IMG/VR virus record: IMGVR_UViG_3300021168_000069
Location: 1-32,049 of that record
Direction: 5' to 3' (one strand)
Origin: a virus
DNA length: 32,049 bases
Numbering within the stretch: position 1 is the stretch's first letter; each line of letters starts with the position of its first letter. Of this stretch, positions 1 through 6,066 are shown one piece after another. The notes beneath the pieces were generated by a model that saw only the letters and a program-made list of their open reading frames with translations, did not search any database and was not told the origin of the DNA. A program made the position numbers and the translations under genes.

Positions 1-2
1 AG

Positions 3-440
3 ACGGCTTTCAATACAAGGTGTAATGAGGCTGCGAATAGGGGGGCGAGCAAGTATCCGGATTGGCAGGTTAAGTTGAGTGGGCTGACCCAGCTGGTGGA
101 CCAGACGGACGCCCGGAGTCTGCAGCAGTATAATCTGTTCTTGGAGGCCGCATTGGAGACGGGGGATGCTGAGGCAATTATTTATAAGCTGGGAGGTGAT
201 TTGAATGCGGCGTCGAGGGTGCTGGGGATGAGCCCGATGAAGATGGCTATGGAGGTTGGGAAGTTGGCGGAGGGGAAGACAACGGACCCGAGTAAGGCTC
301 CTAAGCCGATTAGGCCAATTGGGAGCACAAGCCCGGTGACGACGACGAAGCCGGATGATCCAGAGAGGGGGGCTGAGATGAAGATTGACGACTGGATGAA
401 TGCGCGGAACAAACAGGCGGCTGAGAGGAGGATTAGGTGA
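3..440 (+). CDS. Scaffold-like protein, 3' part (5' end outside window)
   Basis: The frame is open from base 3 with no stop before 438-440, so the start lies upstream; the TTG at 75 is probably internal. The visible part reads NEAANRGASKYPDWQ, then a helix-rich segment with a YKLGGDLNAASRVLGMSP stretch, then a Pro/Thr-rich linker and a basic end (AAERRIR). The order of YxLG..., '(A)SRVxGMSP' and low-complexity tail, placed directly upstream of a P22-type coat gene, matches phage capsid scaffold proteins that assist procapsid assembly and leave before DNA packaging. The family call is from recall of sequence pattern and gene order; no search was run. It overlaps the next gene as TGATG. Confidence 0.6.
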   Translation, partial: TAFNTRCNEAANRGASKYPDWQVKLSGLTQLVDQTDARSLQQYNLFLEAALETGDAEAIIYKLGGDLNAASRVLGMSPMKMAMEVGKLAEGKTTDPSKAPKPIRPIGSTSPVTTTKPDDPERGAEMKIDDWMNARNKQAAERRIR

Positions 441-679
441 TGGAGCAGGAACGGGAGTTGACTTTTGGTCAGAAGGCTGTTGGTCTGACCTTTAACCCGA
501 GCGGTGATCCGCTTGTGAGTGAACTGAAAGCGCTCTATGCACGGATTATCGATATCTGCGATGAATATCGGAATAGTCCTGATGCGAGTGGCGAGAAGAA
601 GCGGCTCTGGTCGGTTGCAATTACCGAGGCGCAGGGAGCGCAAATGTGGGCCGTGAAGGCGGCGACTTGGAAAGACTGA
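440..679 (+). CDS. Acb2/Tad1-like small protein (putative anti-CBASS/Thoeris sponge)
   Basis: A 79-residue helical protein. The N-terminal half carries LTFNPSGDPLVSELKALYA followed by IIDICDEY; the end reads ITEAQGAQMWAVKAATW. I recognise this NPSG...(A)xIID...AITEAQxAxMWAVKA pattern from the small phage proteins grouped as the Acb2/Tad1 hairpin domain (formerly a DUF). Characterised members sequester cyclic (oligo)nucleotide signals of CBASS or Thoeris immunity. Binding by this member is inferred. The ATG at 440 is preferred over the GTG at 437: AGGAGG (426-431) is 8 nt away and the start overlaps the scaffold stop as TGATG. Its site between scaffold and coat is a usual position for this family, so late expression with the head genes is expected. 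Confidence 0.6.
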   Translation: MEQERELTFGQKAVGLTFNPSGDPLVSELKALYARIIDICDEYRNSPDASGEKKRLWSVAITEAQGAQMWAVKAATWKD

Positions 680-759
680 AGTTTCTGGACCGGAAGGTCC
701 TGTCGGAGAGACCATGGCTCCTGCCTCCTGGTCAGTCCCTGGGAACTGTGATCCCTGTG

Positions 760-786
760 ACAGGGTTTAGCAAAGCGAAACCCTGT
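760..786 (+). repeat. Hairpin, GC-AAA-GC apex, 11 bp with one mismatch
   Basis: Arms 760-768 and 778-786 pair perfectly. After an A/G mismatch (769/777) GC pairs with GC around an AAA loop (772-774). It lies in the non-coding coat leader and has no following T-run. Confidence 0.85.
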
Positions 787-826
787 AGAGCTATCTGGTA
801 GTCGCTCTACTGCCGTTACTGGCTGC

Positions 827-850
827 TCCTTCGAGCCTCCGGCCGAAGGA
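827..850 (+). repeat. Hairpin before the coat Shine-Dalgarno
   Basis: 827-833 pairs with 844-850; inside, GCC/GGC pair around a TCC loop with one bulged A (834). It ends 1 nt before the GGAGG used by the coat gene. Confidence 0.8.
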
Positions 851-861
851 CGGAGGCTATG

Positions 862-2085
862 ATGGCTAATACCCTACTCACTATTAATCTGATCACAAGA
901 GAGGCGGTCAGACTCTGGAAGAATAGCAATGCGTTTCTGCAGAACGTGGATATGCAGTATGATGACTCCTTTGCGGTGGCGGGGGCCAAGATCGGCAATA
1001 CGCTGAGGATCAGGCTCCCGAACGACTATATTGTGACGACGGGGCCTGCGCTGAGTGTGCAGGATACTGCGGAGCAGAATACGACGCTTACTATGGCGAC
1101 GCAGAAGCACGTGGATGTGCAGTTCACGACACAGGAGCGGACTCTCAGCTTGGATGACTTCTCCCGGAGGATTTTGGCTCCGGCGGTGAATAACCTGGCT
1201 GGGTCAGTTGCGGCGGATCTTATGTCGGGGGCTGAGGGCGGGATCTGCAATTTTGTGGCCAATCAGGACGCGAGCAACAACGTTCTGAGCCCCATTGCAG
1301 CCACCTATCTGCTTGCGGGTGCCAACCTGGATAACAACTCGGGGCCGATTGAGAACCGGAAGGTGGTTAATAATCCGGTCACTGAGGCCAGAATGGTTGC
1401 CACGCTGGCTGGACTGCTCAATCCGGCGCCGGAGATCGGACGGCAGTATGTGACTGGGCGGATGTATGATGCGCTCGGTTTCATCTGGATGAAGGACCAG
1501 ACCGTCATCACCCATACGTCTGGGACCATGGCGCAAGGTTCGCTCACGGTCAATGGAGCCAATCAGACTGGACTGGCGATTACGGTTACGGCGGCTGCGA
1601 GCACGCTGGCGGTGGGCGACATTGTCACTATTGCTGGTGTGTTTAAGGTGAATAGGATCACCAAGCAGACGACTGGGCAGCTGGAGCAGTTTGTCGTGAC
1701 GGCTCCGCTCGCAGTTGGCGGGACTACGCTGAATGTGTATCCGGCTGTTGTGCCTCCAAGTGGTGGGCTGCCGGTGCAGTATCAGACGGTGACGGCAAGC
1801 CCGGCGAATGGAGCGGCTGTCAATCCGACCAATGGACTGGCACCGTCCTCTGTCTATCGGAAGAATTTTGTGTTCGCTCCGGAGGCAGTGACGCTGGCGA
1901 CTGCGGATCTGGAGACTCCAGAGGGCGTGCATGCGGTTGCGCGTGAGCAGTTTGATGGCGTGTCCATGAGGATGATTACGGATTACTTCATCGGCACTGA
2001 TCAGCTGATTACCCGGCTTGACGTGCTGTATGGGTATCTGTGGATCAGGCCGGAATGGGCCGTCGTGGTTGCAGACGTGATATGA
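862..2085 (+). CDS. P22-type major coat protein
   Basis: The 407-residue product (from the second ATG) matches P22 gp5-family coat proteins (430 aa in P22). The N-terminus MANTLLTxxLITREAxRLW is characteristic of the family. The middle (about residues 245-320) carries the telokin/Ig-like insertion-domain signature: 'VGDIVTIAGVFKVN' followed by 'KQTTGQLEQFVVT'. Many copies would form the icosahedral HK97-fold shell. The tandem ATGs at 859 and 862 are resolved in favour of 862 because GGAGG (852-856) is only 2 nt from the first. The stop overlaps the downstream ATG at 2082 (ATGA). Confidence 0.9.
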   Translation: MANTLLTINLITREAVRLWKNSNAFLQNVDMQYDDSFAVAGAKIGNTLRIRLPNDYIVTTGPALSVQDTAEQNTTLTMATQKHVDVQFTTQERTLSLDDFSRRILAPAVNNLAGSVAADLMSGAEGGICNFVANQDASNNVLSPIAATYLLAGANLDNNSGPIENRKVVNNPVTEARMVATLAGLLNPAPEIGRQYVTGRMYDALGFIWMKDQTVITHTSGTMAQGSLTVNGANQTGLAITVTAAASTLAVGDIVTIAGVFKVNRITKQTTGQLEQFVVTAPLAVGGTTLNVYPAVVPPSGGLPVQYQTVTASPANGAAVNPTNGLAPSSVYRKNFVFAPEAVTLATADLETPEGVHAVAREQFDGVSMRMITDYFIGTDQLITRLDVLYGYLWIRPEWAVVVADVI

Positions 2086-2597
2086 AGATACAGGCACCTC
2101 GTCCTGGTTCGGAAAGTCAGGACGAGTGGCTGCGTCTTCTGGAAGAGATGGGAGGCCAATTCTGGCCTCCCAAGGAAGAGGAGGAGGACATGCCGGAAGT
2201 TGGCGCAAAGTATCCGATGATGCTCTATGATGGGAATAGGGAGTGTATTGTGTTTGATGCGGAGGAAAGGGCTGAAGCGACGAGGAATGGCTTCAGGCCG
2301 CATCCTAGCATGGAGCGGGATCAGCCGCCTGGAATTGTGGACCCGCCTAAGCCGCCTGGGATTTTAGATCCGCCCAAGCCGCCTCAGAGGCCGGATCAGG
2401 GGGGTCCAGAAGGACCGAGTCAAGAGCTGCCGTCGAGGGGTATGCCGCCACCCATCAAGAGACAGGAGTCTGCTCCGGAGCCGAAGCCGGAGACAAAGAC
2501 TACGACGACGGCGACGGTGAGTGTGCAGAAGTCTGTGGAGGTGAAGAAGCCTGCTACTCCTGCTCCGCCGCCGAAGGCTCCGCCGACGAGGAGGTAG
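2082..2597 (+). CDS. Hypothetical protein with YPMMLY module and Pro-rich tail
   Basis: The 171-residue ORF starts in an ATGA overlap with the coat stop. Parts: a short acidic N-terminus; a compact module YPMMLYDGNRE...VFDAEERAEATRNGF; then a long Pro/Lys/Thr-rich, presumably disordered tail with two DPPKPPG-like repeats. The YPxMLY module recurs in the gene at 2788, so the two are related by domain. Start choice is uncertain: an ATG at 2190 (135 aa) has a strong purine-rich SD (GAGGAGGA, 2181-2188) and follows a hairpin (2149-2172), as several other starts here do. The 2082 start has no SD and would need coupling to coat translation. Function unknown; head-assembly accessory role suggested by position only. 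Confidence 0.65.
   Translation: MKIQAPRPGSESQDEWLRLLEEMGGQFWPPKEEEEDMPEVGAKYPMMLYDGNRECIVFDAEERAEATRNGFRPHPSMERDQPPGIVDPPKPPGILDPPKPPQRPDQGGPEGPSQELPSRGMPPPIKRQESAPEPKPETKTTTTATVSVQKSVEVKKPATPAPPPKAPPTRR
2149..2172 (+). repeat. Perfect 10-bp hairpin, ATTC loop
   Basis: Arms 2149-2158 and 2163-2172, loop 2159-2162. It lies 17 nt before the alternative ATG at 2190, or encodes residues 23-31 if translation starts at 2082. Confidence 0.85.
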
Positions 2598-2599
2598 AG

Positions 2600-2788
2600 A
2601 TGCCCAAGATTTTGGAGGACGCTGTTAAGGCGATCAAGAAGAGCAGTCCGGGAGTTAATCCATGGGCTGTGGCGACCAGCACGCTGCAGAAAGCTGGAGA
2701 GCTGAAGAAGGGAACGAATAAGGCTACGGCGAAGGGCGTGAAGAGAGGGGAGATGACCAGGGCTGAAAGACACAAGGAGAAGAAGTAA
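2600..2788 (+). CDS. Small basic protein
   Basis: A 62-residue Lys-rich protein: MPKILEDAVKAIKKS, then NPWAVATSTLQKAGELKKG and a basic end (GEMTRAERHKEKK). The 'NPWAVATSxLQKAG' core recurs in small proteins of many phages, where it is of unknown function; nucleic-acid binding is possible from charge alone. An SD (GAGGAGG just upstream) supports the ATG at 2600. The stop overlaps the next start as TAATG, implying coupled translation. Confidence 0.75.
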   Translation: MPKILEDAVKAIKKSSPGVNPWAVATSTLQKAGELKKGTNKATAKGVKRGEMTRAERHKEKK

Positions 2789-3294
2789 TGGCAAGGAACC
2801 GGATGAATAAAGTCTACTCCATCTATCATTCGATGGAGGATAGAGGACTGTTTGAGACGAACAAGGCTAATGTCCAGGCAATCAATAATGATGGGCTCTC
2901 CATTTATGAGGGGCCGGTGCAGTATCCGAAGATGCTGTATCATCCCAAGGGGGAGCTGCATTGCATTAACCAGGGTATTCTGGTTACGGACCGGGATAGT
3001 CGGCCGGTCTTTGATGAGACAGGGAAGCCGAAATATGCGGGAGCGGTGTGGGGGGTGAAGAATATCATTGTGGAGAGTGAGGCTCAGGAAGCTGAGATGG
3101 TAGCACAGGGCTGGCATTTTACAGAGGCGCAAGCGCTGAGGGCCAATCCTGAGACTCATCTGAAGGCGCCACCCAAGACTCACGCGGAGCTTCAGCAAGA
3201 GCGGATTGCCGAGCTGGAGAAGAAACTGGCTGAGGCAACAGCTCCGCAGGCCCAGCCTGCCAAGGCTGGGCCTGCACCAGGGAAGGCTGCGTAA
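2788..3294 (+). CDS. Hypothetical protein with YPKMLY module and coiled tail
   Basis: The 168-residue product has an N-terminal stretch (about 1-45), a module YPKMLYHPKGELHCINQG...NIIVESEAQEAEMVAQGW (about 46-111) and a C-terminal helix 'ELQQERIAELEKKLAEA' ending in a Pro/Ala tail. The YPxMLY...Gw module is shared with the gene at 2082, consistent with a duplicated small fold. AAGGAG lies 8 nt upstream of the ATG. The tail contains a hairpin (3246-3275). It sits between coat and tail-adaptor genes, so a head-completion role is possible but not shown. Confidence 0.7.
   Translation: MARNRMNKVYSIYHSMEDRGLFETNKANVQAINNDGLSIYEGPVQYPKMLYHPKGELHCINQGILVTDRDSRPVFDETGKPKYAGAVWGVKNIIVESEAQEAEMVAQGWHFTEAQALRANPETHLKAPPKTHAELQQERIAELEKKLAEATAPQAQPAKAGPAPGKAA
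3246..3275 (+). repeat. Perfect 13-bp coding hairpin, GCCA loop
   Basis: Arms 3246-3258 and 3263-3275. It encodes residues 153-163 of the 168-aa gene at 2788, in its low-complexity Pro/Ala tail. Confidence 0.9.
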
Positions 3295-4146
3295 ATGTCC
3301 CAGCTAACTCCTCTCGCGACTTCGGTCAATGACATTTGTATGGCTGCGCTGAAGGAGTGCGGTGCAGTCGGGCAGGGTCAGAGTCCGACGGGAGAGGAGA
3401 TTGCGGACGCTTGGGCGAGGCTGCAGTGGATGTTGCAGGAGTGGGGGGAAGACACTTTTATAGTCTGGAGGACAAGGACTATAACAGTGCCGCAGGTGAA
3501 TACTGCACTGCTGCCAACTGATCCAGATATGGGGACGCCGAGTCACCCAGTCTACTATTTTCCAATTGGGCCGGGAGCAGGGACGCTGGGAGGGTTTGAG
3601 ACTGGACCAGACAATACGACCGTGACACCGACGCAATCTAAATCAGTAGCTCCACGAAGGTTGAAGGCTGCCTTTTTAAGGCAGCCTTCAACCGGGGGAG
3701 GAATTCCGATTGACTATCCGCTGTATGCGCTGGATGCGATGCAGGACTATTCTAGGATTGCGCTTAAGGGGATGGTGAGTTTTCCAGGAGCGTATTACTA
3801 TGATCCGGCTTGGCCGCTTGGCAGAATTTTTCTGTATCCTTTGCCTACTAATTCTATTTATGGTGTTGGTGTGGTTGTTAGGGATCAGCTTCCACTTCAG
3901 TTTGTGACGACGCAGGATTTGATTGAGCTGCCGTTCATTTACTTTAATGCTTTTTATCTGAATTTGGCTGTACGGCTGAGGCCGCATTATGGGATGAGGA
4001 CGTTTCCTGGAGATCAGCTGCCGGATCTTGCGAAGGGTGCGAGAGCGGCGATCAAGAATACTTCTGTGCAGATTGCTCAACTTAGCCTGCCACAGGAGTT
4101 GAGTAGGCCGGGAATATATAACATATTCTCGGATAGGTCTTACTGA
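3295..4146 (+). CDS. P22 gp4-like tail accessory factor / head-completion protein
   Basis: The first ~70 residues match the gp4 fold family: 'VNDICMAALKECGAVGQGQSP', then 'ADAWARLQWMLQEWG'. The second half has the usual conserved run 'PGAYYYDPAWPLGRIFLYPLP' and a terminal 'LPQELSRPGIYNIFSDR'. In P22, gp4 binds the portal ring after packaging and seals the head for tail assembly. P22 gp4 is much shorter (166 aa); longer versions like this 283-aa one are common in related podoviruses. The start directly follows the previous stop, with GGAAGG about 8 nt upstream. A 16-bp coding palindrome occurs at residues 122-133, between the two conserved blocks. Confidence 0.8.
   Translation: MSQLTPLATSVNDICMAALKECGAVGQGQSPTGEEIADAWARLQWMLQEWGEDTFIVWRTRTITVPQVNTALLPTDPDMGTPSHPVYYFPIGPGAGTLGGFETGPDNTTVTPTQSKSVAPRRLKAAFLRQPSTGGGIPIDYPLYALDAMQDYSRIALKGMVSFPGAYYYDPAWPLGRIFLYPLPTNSIYGVGVVVRDQLPLQFVTTQDLIELPFIYFNAFYLNLAVRLRPHYGMRTFPGDQLPDLAKGARAAIKNTSVQIAQLSLPQELSRPGIYNIFSDRSY
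3659..3693 (+). repeat. Perfect 16-bp coding hairpin, TTT loop
   Basis: Arms 3659-3674 and 3678-3693, loop TTT (3675-3677). It is in frame inside the gp4-like gene, encoding residues 122-133 (RRLKAAFLRQPS), just where the two conserved blocks join. It is too long and perfect to be chance and is not a terminator in mid-gene. Confidence 0.95.
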
Positions 4147-4159
4147 GAGAGGAACTGAG

Positions 4160-4546
4160 ATGTCAGTCTATACGCTTCCGAATAACCCAGTCACGAATGG
4201 CATTGTGGCGCTGGCTGGTGGTGCGCTCACTCCGCTCACGCCGTTGCTGTCAACGGGAATGAATGAGGTGAATACGGTGGTTACGACGGGTGACTCCGTT
4301 GTGATGCCGCCTGCTGTGATGGGGAGCAGTGTTTATGTGAATGCACAGAACACGGCGGCTGGGCTGTCCATGAAGATTGTGGCGCAGGCCAATCCGTTCA
4401 ACAATAATGCGCTGGATCAGTTTGTGGCGCATGGGTCGGTGGCGCTGGTTGCGGGTGCGACTGGGTTGGTGCTGCTGAATGGGCATGTGAGCCTGTTCAT
4501 TTGCACCACACAGGGTATCTGGAAGCAGGTCGCCGACAACGCATAA
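4160..4546 (+). CDS. Beta-rich virion-type protein, first of two tandem paralogues
   Basis: The 128-residue Val/Ala/Gly-rich product has 'NGIVALAGGALTPLTPL', 'EVNTVV..GDSVVMPPAV', 'ALDQFVAHGSVALVAG' and a C-terminus 'SLFICTTQGIWKQVADNA'. The next gene repeats this plan with about 40% identity by eye, including an almost identical last 12 residues. No signal peptide. The composition and position among tail genes suggest a decoration or fibre-associated protein, but I do not recognise a characterised family. AGAGAGGAA lies before the ATG. Confidence 0.65.
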   Translation: MSVYTLPNNPVTNGIVALAGGALTPLTPLLSTGMNEVNTVVTTGDSVVMPPAVMGSSVYVNAQNTAAGLSMKIVAQANPFNNNALDQFVAHGSVALVAGATGLVLLNGHVSLFICTTQGIWKQVADNA

Positions 4547-4582
4547 AATGTTTACGGGCTGGCCGATGAGATGTCTCTTAGG

Positions 4583-4611
4583 CATTCTCCTCGGCGAAGC
4601 CGAGGAGAATG
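4583..4611 (+). repeat. Perfect 13-bp hairpin, GC-GAA-GC apex, burying an SD
   Basis: Arms 4583-4595 and 4599-4611, loop GAA. The apex is GCGAAGC, a sequence known to form unusually stable DNA mini-hairpins. The 3' arm contains GAGGAG, the only Shine-Dalgarno for the ATG at 4616. It is intergenic. Confidence 0.93.
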
Positions 4612-4615
4612 ACTA

Positions 4616-5068
4616 ATGGCAAGGTCTCATCTGGCTTATTTGCCCTCTCTTCAGACGGGGAGAGGGTCGGGGTTGATAGATGCGACAGAGATGTCGAAGT
4701 TCTTCAACATGGTGCTGGGCTGCGTGAATGGTATTGTGGCTCATGCGGGCGGTGGAGTCGCTGCTGCGACTCCGCTCAATCTGGGGTTTAATGAGGTAGA
4801 TGTCTGCGCTACGGCGGCGGACTCCGTGGTGCTGCCACCGGCCATTATAAATGCCTGGAGCTGGGTTTATAATGGTGGTGCGGCAAGTATGAATGTGTTC
4901 AATCTGCAGAGCAATTCGCAGAATAACTCGCTGACGGATGTGATTATCCCGCACGGAGTTACGACACCGAATGCGGGGACGGCTGCTGTTGCGCTGGCTG
5001 CGGGGCATACGTCCCTGTTTGTGTGTATGACTGTGGGTGTGTGGAAGCAGGTCGCCGACTTCGCCTGA
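4616..5068 (+). CDS. Beta-rich virion-type protein, second tandem paralogue
   Basis: 150 residues. From about residue 38 it parallels the preceding gene: 'NGIVAHAGGGVAAATPL', 'EVDVCATAADSVVLPPAI', 'SLFVCMTVGVWKQVADFA'. An extra ~35-residue N-terminus contains 'TEMSKFFNMV'. The ATG at 4616 is chosen because GAGGAG ends 8 nt upstream, though that SD sits in the 3' arm of the hairpin at 4583-4611, so translation may be restrained until the hairpin opens. An internal ATG at 4691 is possible but has a weak SD. Function unknown; probably structural. Confidence 0.65.
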   Translation: MARSHLAYLPSLQTGRGSGLIDATEMSKFFNMVLGCVNGIVAHAGGGVAAATPLNLGFNEVDVCATAADSVVLPPAIINAWSWVYNGGAASMNVFNLQSNSQNNSLTDVIIPHGVTTPNAGTAAVALAAGHTSLFVCMTVGVWKQVADFA

Positions 5069-5077
5069 GGCACGAGA

Positions 5078-6010
5078 ATGAGTTCGACTGGGAAGTACCC
5101 TAGCTTCAATACTAGTTTTGGTCGGCTTATGCCAACCGGCCAAGATCTGCAGCAGCTGGTGCAGGATATGCTTCAAGGAGGGGGCGGGATACCGGACGCC
5201 CCCTCCAATGGGAACTTGTATGGGAGGCAGAATGCTAGCTGGGTAGTTGTGCCGTCGAGTAATTTGGTTTCGAGTGTGGCAGGGAAGACGGGGATTGTCA
5301 CGCTCAATCATGGGGATTTGACGGATTGGGCTGCTGCGACTGCGACCTTCTTGACGGGTAATCAGGTTATTACGCTGGGTGGTGATTTGACTGGGTTGGG
5401 GACCACAAATATTACGGCGACACTGGCCAATGTGAATGTGAATGTGGGAACTTTTCAGGGAATTACGGTCAACGCGAAGGGGTTAGTAACTGGGGCCTCT
5501 AATATGAATTATGCCCCGCTCAATAGTCCGCCATTGACGGGGAACCCGACTGCGCCGACTCCACTGTTGGGGGATAATTCAAGTAGTATTGCGACGACTG
5601 CTTTTGTTTTGGCCAATGCGGTTACAGGGGCTATTACGTATGCGATGCTGCCAGCTGAAGTGCAGAGTGTTCCGATCAGTTTTGCGTTTCCGGGCGTCCC
5701 GGCGAATGGGGCGATGGTTAACGCTCCGGCGGCGATGGCTCTGACAGTTGCGGCTGCGCTGGCGGGGACAGTTGTTTATGACGCTACGCAGGCGACTGCT
5801 AATGCAACTTTCACGTTGAATAAAATTTCGGCTGGAGTGACGACTGCGCTAGGGACAATCACTATTACTCCTGCATCGCATACGTCTGCAACATTGGCTG
5901 GGGCTGGTGGCAGTATAGCGGTGGGTGATGTGCTATCACTCGTCGCTCCGTCGACGAGTGATAGCACGCTGGCGGATGTGGGAATTACCATTTTGGCGAA
6001 GAGGGTATAG
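5078..6010 (+). CDS. Tail fibre protein with shared N-terminal anchor
   Basis: 310 residues. Residues 1-60 ('[25 protein letters not shown]' split around residue 20, then 'NGNLYGRQNASWVVV') match the N-terminus of the collagen-like fibre at 8139, so both probably dock to the same site of the virion. The central part has fibre motifs 'QGITVNAKGLVTGA' and 'SPPLTGNPTAPTPLLGDNSS', followed by 'IATTAFV', found in many tail fibres. The C-terminal ~120 residues are beta-rich ('ATFTLNKISAG', 'GTITITPAS'). Two coding hairpins occur (residues 34-43 and 285-297). GAGG precedes the ATG by about 8 nt. Confidence 0.75.
   Translation: MSSTGKYPSFNTSFGRLMPTGQDLQQLVQDMLQGGGGIPDAPSNGNLYGRQNASWVVVPSSNLVSSVAGKTGIVTLNHGDLTDWAAATATFLTGNQVITLGGDLTGLGTTNITATLANVNVNVGTFQGITVNAKGLVTGASNMNYAPLNSPPLTGNPTAPTPLLGDNSSSIATTAFVLANAVTGAITYAMLPAEVQSVPISFAFPGVPANGAMVNAPAAMALTVAAALAGTVVYDATQATANATFTLNKISAGVTTALGTITITPASHTSATLAGAGGSIAVGDVLSLVAPSTSDSTLADVGITILAKRV
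5177..5206 (+). repeat. Perfect 10-bp coding hairpin, 10-nt loop
   Basis: Arms 5177-5186 and 5197-5206. It encodes residues 34-43 of the fibre at 5078, in the Gly-rich link after the anchor motif. Confidence 0.75.
5930..5967 (+). repeat. Perfect 16-bp coding hairpin, 6-nt loop
   Basis: Arms 5930-5945 and 5952-5967, loop CTCCGT. In frame near the C-terminus (residues 285-297 of 310) of the fibre gene; encodes a Ser/Thr-rich stretch. Confidence 0.93.
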
Positions 6011-6033
6011 GAATGTATTCTGATAATATCTTT

Positions 6034-6066
6034 GAGCTACCGTCCTCCAAAGGAGGACGATAGCTC
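6034..6066 (+). repeat. 14-bp hairpin with one mismatch, AAA loop, burying an SD
   Basis: 6034-6039 pairs with 6061-6066 and 6041-6048 with 6052-6059, with a C/A mismatch (6040/6060) and loop AAA. AGGAGG (6051-6056), the SD for the GTG start at 6067, lies in the loop base and 3' arm. The hairpin ends exactly at the start codon. Confidence 0.92.

Larger units (their letters stand above)
680..861 (+). promoter_or_regulatory. Non-coding structured leader upstream of the coat gene
   Basis: About 180 bases with no credible ORF. It contains a weak 5-bp hairpin at 687-700 (GGAA loop), the hairpins at 760-786 and 827-850, and a possible 7-bp pairing of 785-791 with 804-810. The coat Shine-Dalgarno GGAGG (852-856) could instead pair through 852-857 with 835-840, which would compete with the 827-850 hairpin. 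That arrangement suggests a folded 5' leader controlling coat translation, but this is inference. No convincing -10/-35 pair was seen. Confidence 0.45.

Noticed and set aside
680-861. tRNA or other known RNA gene in the coat leader
   Set aside because: Several hairpins are present but no cloverleaf or anticodon arm could be drawn.
1204-2208. 334-codon antisense ORF opposite the coat gene
   Set aside because: Composition (Arg/His/Ser-rich, no recognisable motif) is that of a shadow frame; the sense strand encodes a recognisable coat protein.
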